Below are positions 1 to 4,989 of a stretch of 6,273 nucleotides of DNA, one piece after another. The stretch comes from an uncultured Clostridia bacterium (lineage in GTDB: Bacteria; Bacillota; Clostridia; Oscillospirales; Acutalibacteraceae): contig CAMFYM010000078.1 in the NCBI GenBank assembly GCA_946002045.1, positions 1 through 6,273 on the forward strand, in the 5' to 3' direction. The translations under genes were made by a program, and so were the position numbers. How positions within the stretch are numbered: the stretch's first letter is position 1; each line of letters starts with the position of its first letter. The notes under the pieces are model-generated. The model saw only the letters and a list, made by a program, of their open reading frames with translations. It was not told the DNA's origin and ran no database searches.

Positions 1-44
1 CACCTAAGCCTTCGTCGGCAGCGTCAGATGTGTATAAGAGACAG
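1..44 (+). other. Illumina Nextera adapter contamination (not genomic)
   Basis: Bases 12-44 match the 33-base Nextera read-1 transposase adapter, ending in the 19-base Tn5 mosaic end at 26-44. Bases 4-11 (CTAAGCCT) match the Nextera XT i5 index known as S508, and bases 1-3 (CAC) fit the end of the P5 oligonucleotide that precedes the index. The order P5 tail, index, adapter, insert is exactly that of a library molecule. This is untrimmed sequencing adapter at a contig end, so genomic DNA starts at 45. It should not be read as a natural transposon end. Confidence 0.97.
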
Positions 45-94
45 GCTTTATATATACAAAATGCTGATATTTTTCAAATTAGTGTTTTATTTTC

Positions 95-123
95 TTGACG
101 GAGCGATATGCAGGTTGTAAAAT
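95..123 (+). promoter_or_regulatory. Sigma-A type promoter of the MscS channel gene
   Basis: A -35 box TTGACG (95-100) and a -10 box TAAAAT (118-123) are separated by 17 bases. Transcription would start near 130, giving a very short leader in which the Shine-Dalgarno GGGAG (131-135) lies almost at the 5' end. The box match and spacing are good. No start site is demonstrated. Confidence 0.5.
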
Positions 124-142
124 ATTGTAAGGGAGTGAGCAT

Positions 143-1243
143 ATGGAAAAGATTTTATACACATTAAATAAATTTGCAGGTCTTTTAAACGGAGTTGAAA
201 CAGAAAAAGAAATGCTTATAAGACTCATTGCTTCCATAGCAGTTATTGCTGTTGGAATTATTTTCAGAAAACAGATTTCCAAGGGAATAATTTTTGCTGT
301 AACAAAGCTGTTTTTTAGAAAAAGCGTAAAGGCACAAAACGCAATTAAGACTTGCTTAATTAAGCCATTGTCATGCTTTATCGGAATACTTGTAATTTAT
401 ATTGGTATAGAAATATTGCTGCCGGTGGGCACAGTTCACACCACTGCCGTTCTTGTTTTAAAAATAGCAGTTATTTGCATTGTGGCTTGGTTTGCATTTG
501 CCTTTATAAACAGCGACTATTCTTTTATTAAGCACGATGATGAATCAAATGCCAAAAAGACTGCCGAAAAATTCATCAGCAATGTTACAAAGGCAGCCAT
601 TGGTGTTATTGCAGGACTTCTTATTCTTGAGCAATTCGGCATATCTGCATCAAGAATATTTGCTGCACTGGGTATTGGTGGAGTTGCAGTTGCATTTGCC
701 TGCAAGGACGCAGTGGAAAATATGCTTTCAGGCTTTATTATCATATTTGACAAGCCCTTTGAGGTTGATGATTTTATTGAGATAAACGGTGATTCAGGCA
801 CTGTTAAGGATATAAAAATTCGTAGCACAAGACTTGTCGGAGTTGACGGCTGTGAAAAGGTTTATCCCAACACAATGATTGCAAATTCATCAATAATAAA
901 TTGGACAAAAATGGATAAGAGAGCCTTGTCCGAAACTCTTTGGATTAGCTATTCCCACAGTGGTGAAGAGGTTGTTAAATTCTGTGATGAAATCAAAAAA
1001 ATCCTTGCTGAAAACGAAAGCATATTACCTGATGATATTCGTGTTAATTTTACAAAATACGGTACTCACGCTCTGGAAATCAGCCTGTTTTGCTACACAG
1101 ACAAGACTGCTATTGCCGACTTTTTAAAGGTAAAAAACGATGTTAATGTATCAATTAAGGAGTACGCAGATAACAGTGAAATGGCACTTTCCTTTGAATC
1201 AAAAACATTATTCTTTGGAAATGAATTGTCTGTAAAAAAATAA
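143..1243 (+). CDS. MscS-family mechanosensitive ion channel
   Basis: A 366-residue membrane protein of the small-conductance mechanosensitive channel family. Such channels open under membrane tension to release solutes during osmotic downshock. Hydrophobic segments lie at about residues 24-42, 72-94, 101-122 and 150-165. They are followed by the Gly/Ala-rich pore helix (about 168-200), with GIGGVAVAFACKDAVENMLSG resembling the TM3 of E. coli MscS. The beta domain follows with FDKPFEVDDFIEI (202-214), then the VYPNTMIANSSIINW stretch (240-254) typical of the family, then an alpha/beta C-terminal domain. It has more membrane segments than the three of E. coli MscS, so it belongs to the longer MscS-like proteins. 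ATG 143 is chosen because GGGAG (131-135) sits 7 bases upstream. There is no terminator between its stop and the tRNA, so its transcript may run through the tRNA to the terminator at 1381. Family assignment is firm; which osmotic or ion stress it serves is unknown. Confidence 0.93.
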   Translation: MEKILYTLNKFAGLLNGVETEKEMLIRLIASIAVIAVGIIFRKQISKGIIFAVTKLFFRKSVKAQNAIKTCLIKPLSCFIGILVIYIGIEILLPVGTVHTTAVLVLKIAVICIVAWFAFAFINSDYSFIKHDDESNAKKTAEKFISNVTKAAIGVIAGLLILEQFGISASRIFAALGIGGVAVAFACKDAVENMLSGFIIIFDKPFEVDDFIEINGDSGTVKDIKIRSTRLVGVDGCEKVYPNTMIANSSIINWTKMDKRALSETLWISYSHSGEEVVKFCDEIKKILAENESILPDDIRVNFTKYGTHALEISLFCYTDKTAIADFLKVKNDVNVSIKEYADNSEMALSFESKTLFFGNELSVKK

Positions 1244-1244
1244 C

Positions 1245-1273
1245 TTGCTTTTTGTGCGTTTGTAATGTATAAT
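1245..1273 (+). promoter_or_regulatory. Promoter of tRNA-Ser
   Basis: TTGCTT (1245-1250) and a perfect TATAAT (1268-1273) are 17 bases apart. The -35 box begins one base after the channel stop codon (1241-1243). Transcription would start near 1280, leaving only about 8 bases of 5' leader before the tRNA at 1288. Confidence 0.7.
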
Positions 1274-1287
1274 AACAAACGCAATAT

Positions 1288-1380
1288 GCAGGGTTGTCCG
1301 AGCTGGCCGAAGGAGCACGATTGGAAATCGTGTAATGCTTCAACGAGTATTCGAGGGTTCGAATCCCTTGCCCTGCGCCA
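1288..1380 (+). tRNA. tRNA-Ser (anticodon GGA)
   Basis: A full class II tRNA fold can be drawn. The acceptor is 1288-1294 with 1370-1376 (last pair T-G), the discriminator is G1377, and CCA is encoded at 1378-1380. The anticodon stem CACGA/TCGTG (1316-1320 and 1328-1332) closes the loop TTGGAAA, with anticodon GGA at 1323-1325. A long variable arm pairs AATGCT with AGTATT (about 1334-1351), as serine tRNAs require. The T arm has loop TTCGAAT (1358-1364) and a five-pair stem. The GGA anticodon reads UCC and UCU codons. The G discriminator and long variable arm are the serine identity elements recognised by seryl-tRNA synthetase. Confidence 0.97.
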
Positions 1381-1423
1381 GAAAAGAACCCACATTTGTC
1401 TACGACAAGTGTGGGTTCTTTTC
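1381..1423 (+). terminator. Intrinsic terminator after tRNA-Ser
   Basis: A 20-pair stem starts directly after the CCA. GAAAAGAACCCACATTTGTC (1381-1400) pairs with 1404-1423, with one T-G wobble and a 3-base loop TAC. The T-rich run lies inside the 3' arm (TTCTTTTC) and A-rich bases lie in the 5' arm, so it could stop transcription on both strands. It would end the tRNA transcript and any read-through from the channel gene. Confidence 0.88.
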
Positions 1424-1425
1424 AA

Positions 1426-1595
1426 TGAAATAAATCCCTTGCGGGATTTGTGAAATAACGCTTCGCGTTATGAAATAGCTGTCGCTATGAAATACGCTGC
1501 GGCGTATGAGGGATTTATTTTATTTCACATTTTGCCGCTAAGGCAAAATATTTCATAATCCAAAGGATTATTTCATATTGCGTAGCAATATTTCA
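1426..1595. repeat. Two opposed half-arrays of short stem-loops separated by TGAAAT / ATTTCA
   Basis: Seven small palindromes alternate with a constant hexamer. The hexamer reads TGAAAT at 1426, 1451, 1471 and 1488, and as its complement ATTTCA at 1522, 1550, 1570 and 1590. The stem-loops are 1432-1449 (7 pairs), 1456-1470 (6), 1475-1488 (5), 1492-1507 (6), 1529-1549 (8), 1556-1570 (6) and 1575-1591 (7). Stem sequences all differ, while pairing and hexamer are kept. AAATAAATCCC (1428-1438) is repeated inverted as GGGATTTATTT (1510-1520), marking the centre where orientation flips. The array begins right after the tRNA terminator and ends just before the promoter of the four-helix-bundle gene remnant. 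No function is assigned. The structure itself is certain. Confidence 0.9.
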
Positions 1596-1602
1596 TTAAA
1601 TA

Positions 1603-1611
1603 TGCTATAAT
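1603..1611 (+). promoter_or_regulatory. Extended -10 promoter before the four-helix-bundle remnant
   Basis: TGCTATAAT is a perfect extended -10 element (TG, one base, TATAAT at 1606-1611). No good -35 box lies 16-18 bases upstream, because that stretch is the last stem-loop of the array. Extended -10 promoters can work without one. Transcription would start near 1618, just before the ribosome-binding-like GGCGAGG (1621-1627). Confidence 0.5.
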
Positions 1612-1630
1612 ACTTGTAGAGGCGAGGATC

Positions 1631-1885
1631 ATAAAAGAAAATAAACTTGTCGACTTATCTATGGATTTTGCCATTAAAATTATCAAACTTTGCGAAAATG
1701 TTAAAGGGCATTATTCTCTTGTCAATCAATTGGAGCGTTCTGCAGCCTCCGTTAGCGCAAACATTCACGAAGCAAACTATGCTCACGGAAAGCCTGACTT
1801 CATTGCAAAAAAGCTAAAAATAACACATAACGCACAAAAAAGACGAGTAGAACTGAATGTTCTACTCGTCTTTTTATCATATTAG
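1631..1885 (+). pseudogene. Truncated S23/Avd-like four-helix bundle protein gene with lost start codon
   Basis: The reading frame encodes KENKLVDLSMDFAIKIIKL, then QLERSAASVSANIHEANYA, then DFIAK. This is the N-terminal half of the four-helix bundle family known from 23S rRNA intervening sequences (S23) and, in related form, Avd of diversity-generating retroelements. Family members are about 115-125 residues. Here the similarity stops near 1822 and the frame then runs through the glnA terminator (HNAQKRR... to a stop at 1883-1885), so helices 3 and 4 are missing. The ribosome-binding-like GGCGAGG (1621-1627) is placed for a start at 1631, but that codon is ATA followed by AAA GAA AAT AAA. 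The next ATG (1661) has no ribosome binding site and would cut off about 10 family-like residues. I infer an ATG-to-ATA change plus 3' truncation. No reverse transcriptase or rRNA is nearby. The biochemical role of the family outside retroelements is unclear. Confidence 0.75.
1836..1876 (-). terminator. Intrinsic terminator of glnA, probably bidirectional
   Basis: GACGAGTAGAAC (1842-1853) pairs perfectly with GTTCTACTCGTC (1859-1870) around a TGAAT loop. A's upstream and T's downstream lengthen the stem and provide a U run on either strand: six T's on the minus strand at 1841-1836, five on the plus strand at 1871-1875. It starts about 6 bases past the glnA stop, and it also lies inside the last codons of the four-helix-bundle remnant. 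Confidence 0.93.
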
Positions 1886-3234
1886 TATATTACCATATAC
1901 TTATCAATTTCCCATTGAGAAACTCTGGTTTTGTACTGCTCCCATTCCTCCATCTTACCCTGTGAGTAAGCGTTGAACACATGGTCACCGATTGTTTCCT
2001 TAACAAACGGGTCTGCCTTTGATGCAATAACTGCCTCCTCCAGCGAGGTTGGAAGGCAATCAATACCCATTTCAGCCAGCTCCTCTGATGTATAATCATA
2101 AACATTATAATCAACTGCATCAGGAGGAGTCATATTCTTTTTAATACCGTCAAGACCTGCTGCAAGGCAAAGTGCCATTTCAAGATAAGGGTTACAGCAA
2201 GGGTCGGGAGAGCGAAGCTCAACACGGGTACCCATACCACGAGTTGCAGGAATACGAACAAGCACAGAACGGTTTGACGCTGACCAAACTATATATGTGG
2301 GTGCCTCATAGCCGGGAACAAGTCTTTTGTATGAATTGACAGTTGGATTTGAGTAAGCAGCAATACCCTTAACATGAGCAAGTATGCCTGCAATAAAGCT
2401 ACGGGCAACACTGCTTAAGCCGTCCTCACTGTTTGGGTCATAGAATGCGTTAACAACATTACCGTCCTTATCCTTTGTCATAAGTGACATATTTGTGTGC
2501 ATACCTGAACCACAGATGCCGTAAACAGGCTTTGGCATAAAGGTTGCGTGGAGTCCGTGCTTTGTGGCATATGTTTTAACAACATGCTTAAATGTCATAA
2601 CACGGTCTGCTGTTGTCATAACCTCGTCAAACTTAAAATCTATCTCGTGCTGACCGGGCGCTACCTCGTGGTGTGAAGCCTCGATAGTATAGCCCATTTC
2701 CTCAAGAGCAAGGCAAATATCACGACGGCAATTTTCACCATGGTCGATGGGGTTAAGGTCAAAATATCCGCCCTCGTCACCTGTTTTTGTGGTTGGGTTA
2801 CCGTCCTCGTCAAGCTTAAAAAGGAAGAACTCACACTCAGGACCCACATTAAATGTGTAGCCCATTTCTGCTGCCTCGTCCATTACCTTTTGCAAAACAT
2901 TTCTTGGGTCGCCCATAAACGGAGTTTTGTTGTCTGCACAGTAAACAGAGCAAATAAGACGAGCTGTTTGCGCATTTTGATGCTTTCTCCAAGGAAAAAT
3001 TGTCCATGTGTCATAATCAGGATGAAGATACATATCAGACTCATCAATACGAACAAAGCCGTCAATAGAAGAGCCGTCAAACATACATTGATTATCCAGC
3101 GCCTTCTCAAGCTGTGAGCTGGTGATTGCAACATTCTTCATAATGCCGAAAACATCTGTGAACTGAAGTCGGATAAACTCAACGCCGTTTTCCTCGGCAC
3201 TTCTGAGAATATCCTCTTTTGTGTACTTACTCAT
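1882..3234 (-). CDS. glnA: Type I glutamine synthetase (GSI-alpha)
   Basis: Cytoplasmic enzyme that makes glutamine from glutamate, ammonia and ATP, the main ammonium-assimilation step. At 450 residues it is close to the B. subtilis enzyme (444) in length and sequence. The N-terminal beta-grasp domain has FTDVFG and MFDGSSIDGFVRIDESDM (51-68). The catalytic domain has GPECEFFLF (131-139, metal-binding Glu133 and Glu135), SHHEVAPGQHEIDF (187-200), GSGMHTNMSL (242-251), NPTVNSYKRLVPGYEAP (296-312, the glutamate-binding loop) and RGMGTRVELRSPDP (332-345). There is no NLYDLP adenylylation site (the region reads NVYDYT), so adenylylation control is unlikely. Arg62, which takes part in glutamine feedback inhibition in B. 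subtilis GSI-alpha, is conserved. The usual Pro in GPEPEFF is Cys134 here. Start ATG 3234 has GAGAGGG upstream (3248-3242). Single-gene unit with its own promoter and terminator. Confidence 0.98.
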   Translation of the reverse strand: MSKYTKEDILRSAEENGVEFIRLQFTDVFGIMKNVAITSSQLEKALDNQCMFDGSSIDGFVRIDESDMYLHPDYDTWTIFPWRKHQNAQTARLICSVYCADNKTPFMGDPRNVLQKVMDEAAEMGYTFNVGPECEFFLFKLDEDGNPTTKTGDEGGYFDLNPIDHGENCRRDICLALEEMGYTIEASHHEVAPGQHEIDFKFDEVMTTADRVMTFKHVVKTYATKHGLHATFMPKPVYGICGSGMHTNMSLMTKDKDGNVVNAFYDPNSEDGLSSVARSFIAGILAHVKGIAAYSNPTVNSYKRLVPGYEAPTYIVWSASNRSVLVRIPATRGMGTRVELRSPDPCCNPYLEMALCLAAGLDGIKKNMTPPDAVDYNVYDYTSEELAEMGIDCLPTSLEEAVIASKADPFVKETIGDHVFNAYSQGKMEEWEQYKTRVSQWEIDKYMVIY

Positions 3235-3261
3235 AATAAATCCCTCTCAAAATTATTAGAA

Positions 3262-3295
3262 TAAACAAAAAGAGCGTCCCAAAAAGGAACGCCCT
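3262..3295 (-). terminator. Terminator-like hairpin in the glnA leader (possible attenuator)
   Basis: On the minus strand AGGGCGTTCC (3295-3286) pairs along all ten positions with GGGACGCTCT (3280-3271). Two of the pairs are G-U, the loop is TTTTT, and the run TTTTTGTTT follows directly. On the plus strand the two wobbles become mismatches, so the structure is made for minus-strand RNA. It lies about 7-40 bases after the predicted glnA start site and 27 bases before the start codon. It looks like a premature terminator. A 5' stabilising hairpin is the alternative. Confidence 0.65.
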
Positions 3296-3308
3296 TGTTC
3301 TGCTTTAC

Positions 3309-3338
3309 ATTATAATCAACAACACTTGACAATGTCAA
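3309..3338 (-). promoter_or_regulatory. Consensus sigma-A promoter of glnA with a palindrome over the -35 box
   Basis: On the minus strand a perfect TTGACA (3338-3333) and a perfect TATAAT (3314-3309) are 18 bases apart. Transcription should start near 3302, giving a leader of about 68 bases. The -35 box is half of a perfect 13-base palindrome, TTGACA-A-TGTCAA on the plus strand (3326-3338), a possible operator. It does not fit the TnrA/GlnR box (TGTNA-N7-TNACA). Confidence 0.8.
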
Positions 3339-3353
3339 CGATTTTGCTAATCT

Positions 3354-3468
3354 TTGGTAATATACAAATTCATTATACAAAAAATCAGCCGTTGTTTTGT
3401 GCAACATTACCAATTTATTTTATAGGCAATAAATAGCAATCCGAACCGTGGTTCAAATTGGCTGATTT
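3354..3468 (-). other. Interleaved inverted repeats between capA and glnA
   Basis: Read on the minus strand, AAATCAGCC (3468-3460) is complementary to GGCTGATTT (3390-3382), which is followed by more T's. TTGGTAAT (3413-3406) is complementary to ATTACCAA (3361-3354). The order A, B, A', B' means the two pairings form a pseudoknot or exclude each other. Two smaller hairpins lie inside: GAACC-AC-GGTTC with CAAT/ATTG flanks (about 3435-3460) and GTTG/CAAC (3405-3391). The A/A' stem with its T run may be the capA terminator. The stretch ends upstream of the glnA promoter, so it belongs to the capA 3' region rather than the glnA leader. It has no gene. Confidence 0.5.
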
Positions 3469-3500
3469 GCCCTTACTCTATGTTAAAAATACTCGGAATA

Positions 3501-4718
3501 CTATTTCATACTGATAAATTCCTCGTTGATAACATTTTTAACCATTTTTTCGTAATACTCAACGGTGCCGCCCTTTTGTGAGTGAGTGGCAGCAAGGTCA
3601 TTGCTGTAATCGCCTAATTTGTAAACATTAAAGGCAAATTTGCCGTTATCTCCCCTGTTATAATGACAAACAATAGGCACAATTTTGCCTGATGAAATTT
3701 CTATTTTATCACCATGCTTTTCAACAGTAACCTGTGCAATTCCACCACAAAGCTGGTCAAGCTCAATTTGGTGAGAAACAAAATTTCCCAGGGAATAATA
3801 CACAAGCATTTTTTTGCCGGTTGATTCGTTAGTTACCCACTCAACAGGCTGAAGCACATGAGGATGACAGCCTATAACAATGTCAACACCCAAGTCGGAG
3901 AAAAGCTTAACATATTCCCTTTGATAATCGGAAATATCGTGGCTGTTTTCCGTTCCCCAATGTGGGAATACGATAACAACATCGCTGTTTGCTCTTGCTT
4001 CCTTAATATCCCTTGTAACCTTGTCCTTGTCAAAAAGATTTACGCACCAGGGCTTGTCACTTGGAAGTGGTATGCCGTTAGTGCCGTAGGTGTAGTTAAG
4101 CATTGAAAATGTGATGCCGTTCTTTTCATAATAAGTAATCTTATTATATGACTGCTCGTCTGCATTAACACCAAGCTGAACAACATCCTTATCGGAAAAA
4201 TATTTTATTTCATTTTCAATGCCTGCCCAGCCCTTGTCCATTGTGTGATTATTAGCACAGGCAAACACATCAAAGCCTGCCTTAATAGCAGCATCACCAA
4301 TCTCCCAAGGTGAGTTAAAAACAGGATAACCGGTGTATTCAAAATCACTACCACCTAAAATAGTTTCCTGATCGATTACAGCAATGTCTGCCTTTTCAAT
4401 ATCAGGCTTAATATTTTCATAAAGGGAATCATAATTAAGACTACCGTCCTCCTGCTCACCGGCAGCAATAACGGTGTTGTGGATAAGATTGTCGCCAACT
4501 GCAGCAATAGTCACCTTTGAGTTAACAATTTCTTTTTTTGTTGTATTCTCTTCGCTGTTAGCAAGTGATACAGCAGTGGTGGCAGTAGGTGATTTTTCGT
4601 CTGCCTTTTTTGTAATATTACCACTGATTGCAAATGAAATTACAACAACAACTGCCAAAATAATCGGAATAAGACCAAATAATTTTTTCTTTTTGTTATC
4701 TTCCATAATAATTCCCAT
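3501..4718 (-). CDS. CapA-family (PGA_cap) protein, membrane-anchored metallophosphatase-like
   Basis: A 405-residue protein of the CapA/PgsA family, named for poly-gamma-glutamate capsule synthesis, with a calcineurin-like metallophosphatase fold. After a short basic N terminus (EDNKKKK) there is one membrane helix (about 13-31) and a low-complexity Thr/Ser/Lys linker (about 33-66), so the enzyme domain should be outside the cell. Family motifs in order: AAVGDNLIH (72-80), DQETI (116-120), ANNHTMDKG (155-163), FPHWG (251-255), GCHPHVLQ (283-290) and YSLGNF (308-313). The conserved Asp, Asn, His and Glu of the metal site are present. No pgsB/pgsC ligase genes are adjacent, so a capsule role is not supported by context. 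The substrate is unknown. A second ATG at 4706 (401 residues) is an equally good start: the first ATG has GGAAAGG only 2 bases upstream, while the second has only a weak GGGA. Confidence 0.9.
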   Translation of the reverse strand: MGIIMEDNKKKKLFGLIPIILAVVVVISFAISGNITKKADEKSPTATTAVSLANSEENTTKKEIVNSKVTIAAVGDNLIHNTVIAAGEQEDGSLNYDSLYENIKPDIEKADIAVIDQETILGGSDFEYTGYPVFNSPWEIGDAAIKAGFDVFACANNHTMDKGWAGIENEIKYFSDKDVVQLGVNADEQSYNKITYYEKNGITFSMLNYTYGTNGIPLPSDKPWCVNLFDKDKVTRDIKEARANSDVVIVFPHWGTENSHDISDYQREYVKLFSDLGVDIVIGCHPHVLQPVEWVTNESTGKKMLVYYSLGNFVSHQIELDQLCGGIAQVTVEKHGDKIEISSGKIVPIVCHYNRGDNGKFAFNVYKLGDYSNDLAATHSQKGGTVEYYEKMVKNVINEEFISMK

Positions 4719-4878
4719 AGCCTTTCCGGCTACAAATAGTTTTTTGAAAAAACTTATAAAAAACTCCTAACACCTTATTGTAGCCGGATAAGGCGTATAA
4801 TGGGAATTTAGCTATCTCAAAATTATGCCACAGGCAAATTTTGAGAGCAATATAATCGATGTTGGTGTGATTTTTCAC
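4696..4878 (-). CDS. Possible 60-codon leader ORF overlapping the capA start
   Basis: A GTG codon (4878-4876) has GAGAGG (4891-4886) 7 bases upstream and lies about 20 bases after the predicted capA transcription start. The frame runs 60 codons to TAA at 4698-4696, past both possible capA ATGs in another frame. An in-frame ATG at 4893 would give 65 codons. The product (KNHTNIDYIALKIC..., ending KGYGNYYGR) matches no family I recognise. If translated, ribosomes would open the hairpin covering the capA ribosome binding site and couple the two genes. Against it, the same DNA is filled with three inverted repeats, which suggests RNA structure is what is kept. The open frame may be chance. Confidence 0.25.
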   Translation of the reverse strand: MKNHTNIDYIALKICLWHNFEIAKFPLYALSGYNKVLGVFYKFFQKTICSRKGYGNYYGR

Positions 4879-4898
4879 ACTAACACCTCTCATAATCC
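4719..4898 (-). promoter_or_regulatory. Structured 5' leader of capA: three hairpins, the last occluding the ribosome binding site
   Basis: Read on the minus strand, hairpin I pairs 4887-4875 with 4870-4858 (13 positions, one mismatch, AAAA loop). Hairpin II pairs 4846-4837 with 4824-4815 plus an inner GGCA/TGCC stem. Hairpin III pairs GCCTTATCCGGCTACAA (4794-4778) with 4735-4720, giving 16 pairs with one bulged A, and encloses a smaller hairpin AGTTTTT/AAAAACT. The 3' arm of III contains GGAAAGG, the only Shine-Dalgarno-like sequence before the first capA ATG. CCTTAT (4793-4788) can instead pair with ATAAGG (4778-4773), which would break hairpin III. This suggests control of translation by alternative folding. 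No known riboswitch class is recognised. Confidence 0.6.
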
Positions 4899-4904
4899 AC
4901 TATT

Positions 4905-4933
4905 ATTGTATCATAATTTTACTGTAAGAACAA
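4905..4933 (-). promoter_or_regulatory. Promoter of capA (extended -10)
   Basis: On the minus strand TTGTTC (4933-4928) and TACAAT (4910-4905) are 17 bases apart, and TGA directly precedes the -10 box (extended -10). Transcription would start near 4898, giving a leader of about 180 bases. It points away from the exchanger promoter, and the two -35 boxes are 12 bases apart. Confidence 0.6.
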
Positions 4934-4945
4934 TAAGTATTTTTA

Positions 4946-4974
4946 TTGACAAATATTTGAAGTTTAGTTATCAT
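4946..4974 (+). promoter_or_regulatory. Promoter of the Na+/Ca2+ exchanger gene
   Basis: A perfect TTGACA (4946-4951) and TATCAT (4969-4974, one base off consensus) are separated by 17 bases. Transcription would start near 4981, giving a leader of about 44 bases. Confidence 0.7.
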
Positions 4975-4989
4975 AGGTATAAATAAATA

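Noticed and set aside
26..44. Natural Tn5/IS50 mosaic end
   Set aside because: It is joined to the sequencing adapter and an Illumina index, so it comes from library preparation.
1265..1453. 62-codon plus-strand ORF over the tRNA
   Set aside because: It is the tRNA-Ser and its terminator read as protein; the tRNA fold is complete.
1426..1595. CRISPR array
   Set aside because: The constant part is only 6 bases, the variable parts are themselves palindromes, orientation flips in the middle, and no cas gene is present.
1603..1885. Diversity-generating retroelement
   Set aside because: Only an Avd-like fragment is present; there is no reverse transcriptase, template repeat or variable-repeat target gene in the window.
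3231..3413. 60-codon minus-strand ORF over the glnA promoter and start
   Set aside because: It spans the -35/-10 boxes and the leader hairpin, has no ribosome binding site and no recognisable product.
4778..4800. Enterobacterial REP element (ACGCCTTATCCGGC-like core on the minus strand)
   Set aside because: The likeness to the E. coli REP core is striking, but the surrounding sequence is not REP, the host is a Firmicute, and the arm is explained by pairing with 4720-4735 in the capA leader.
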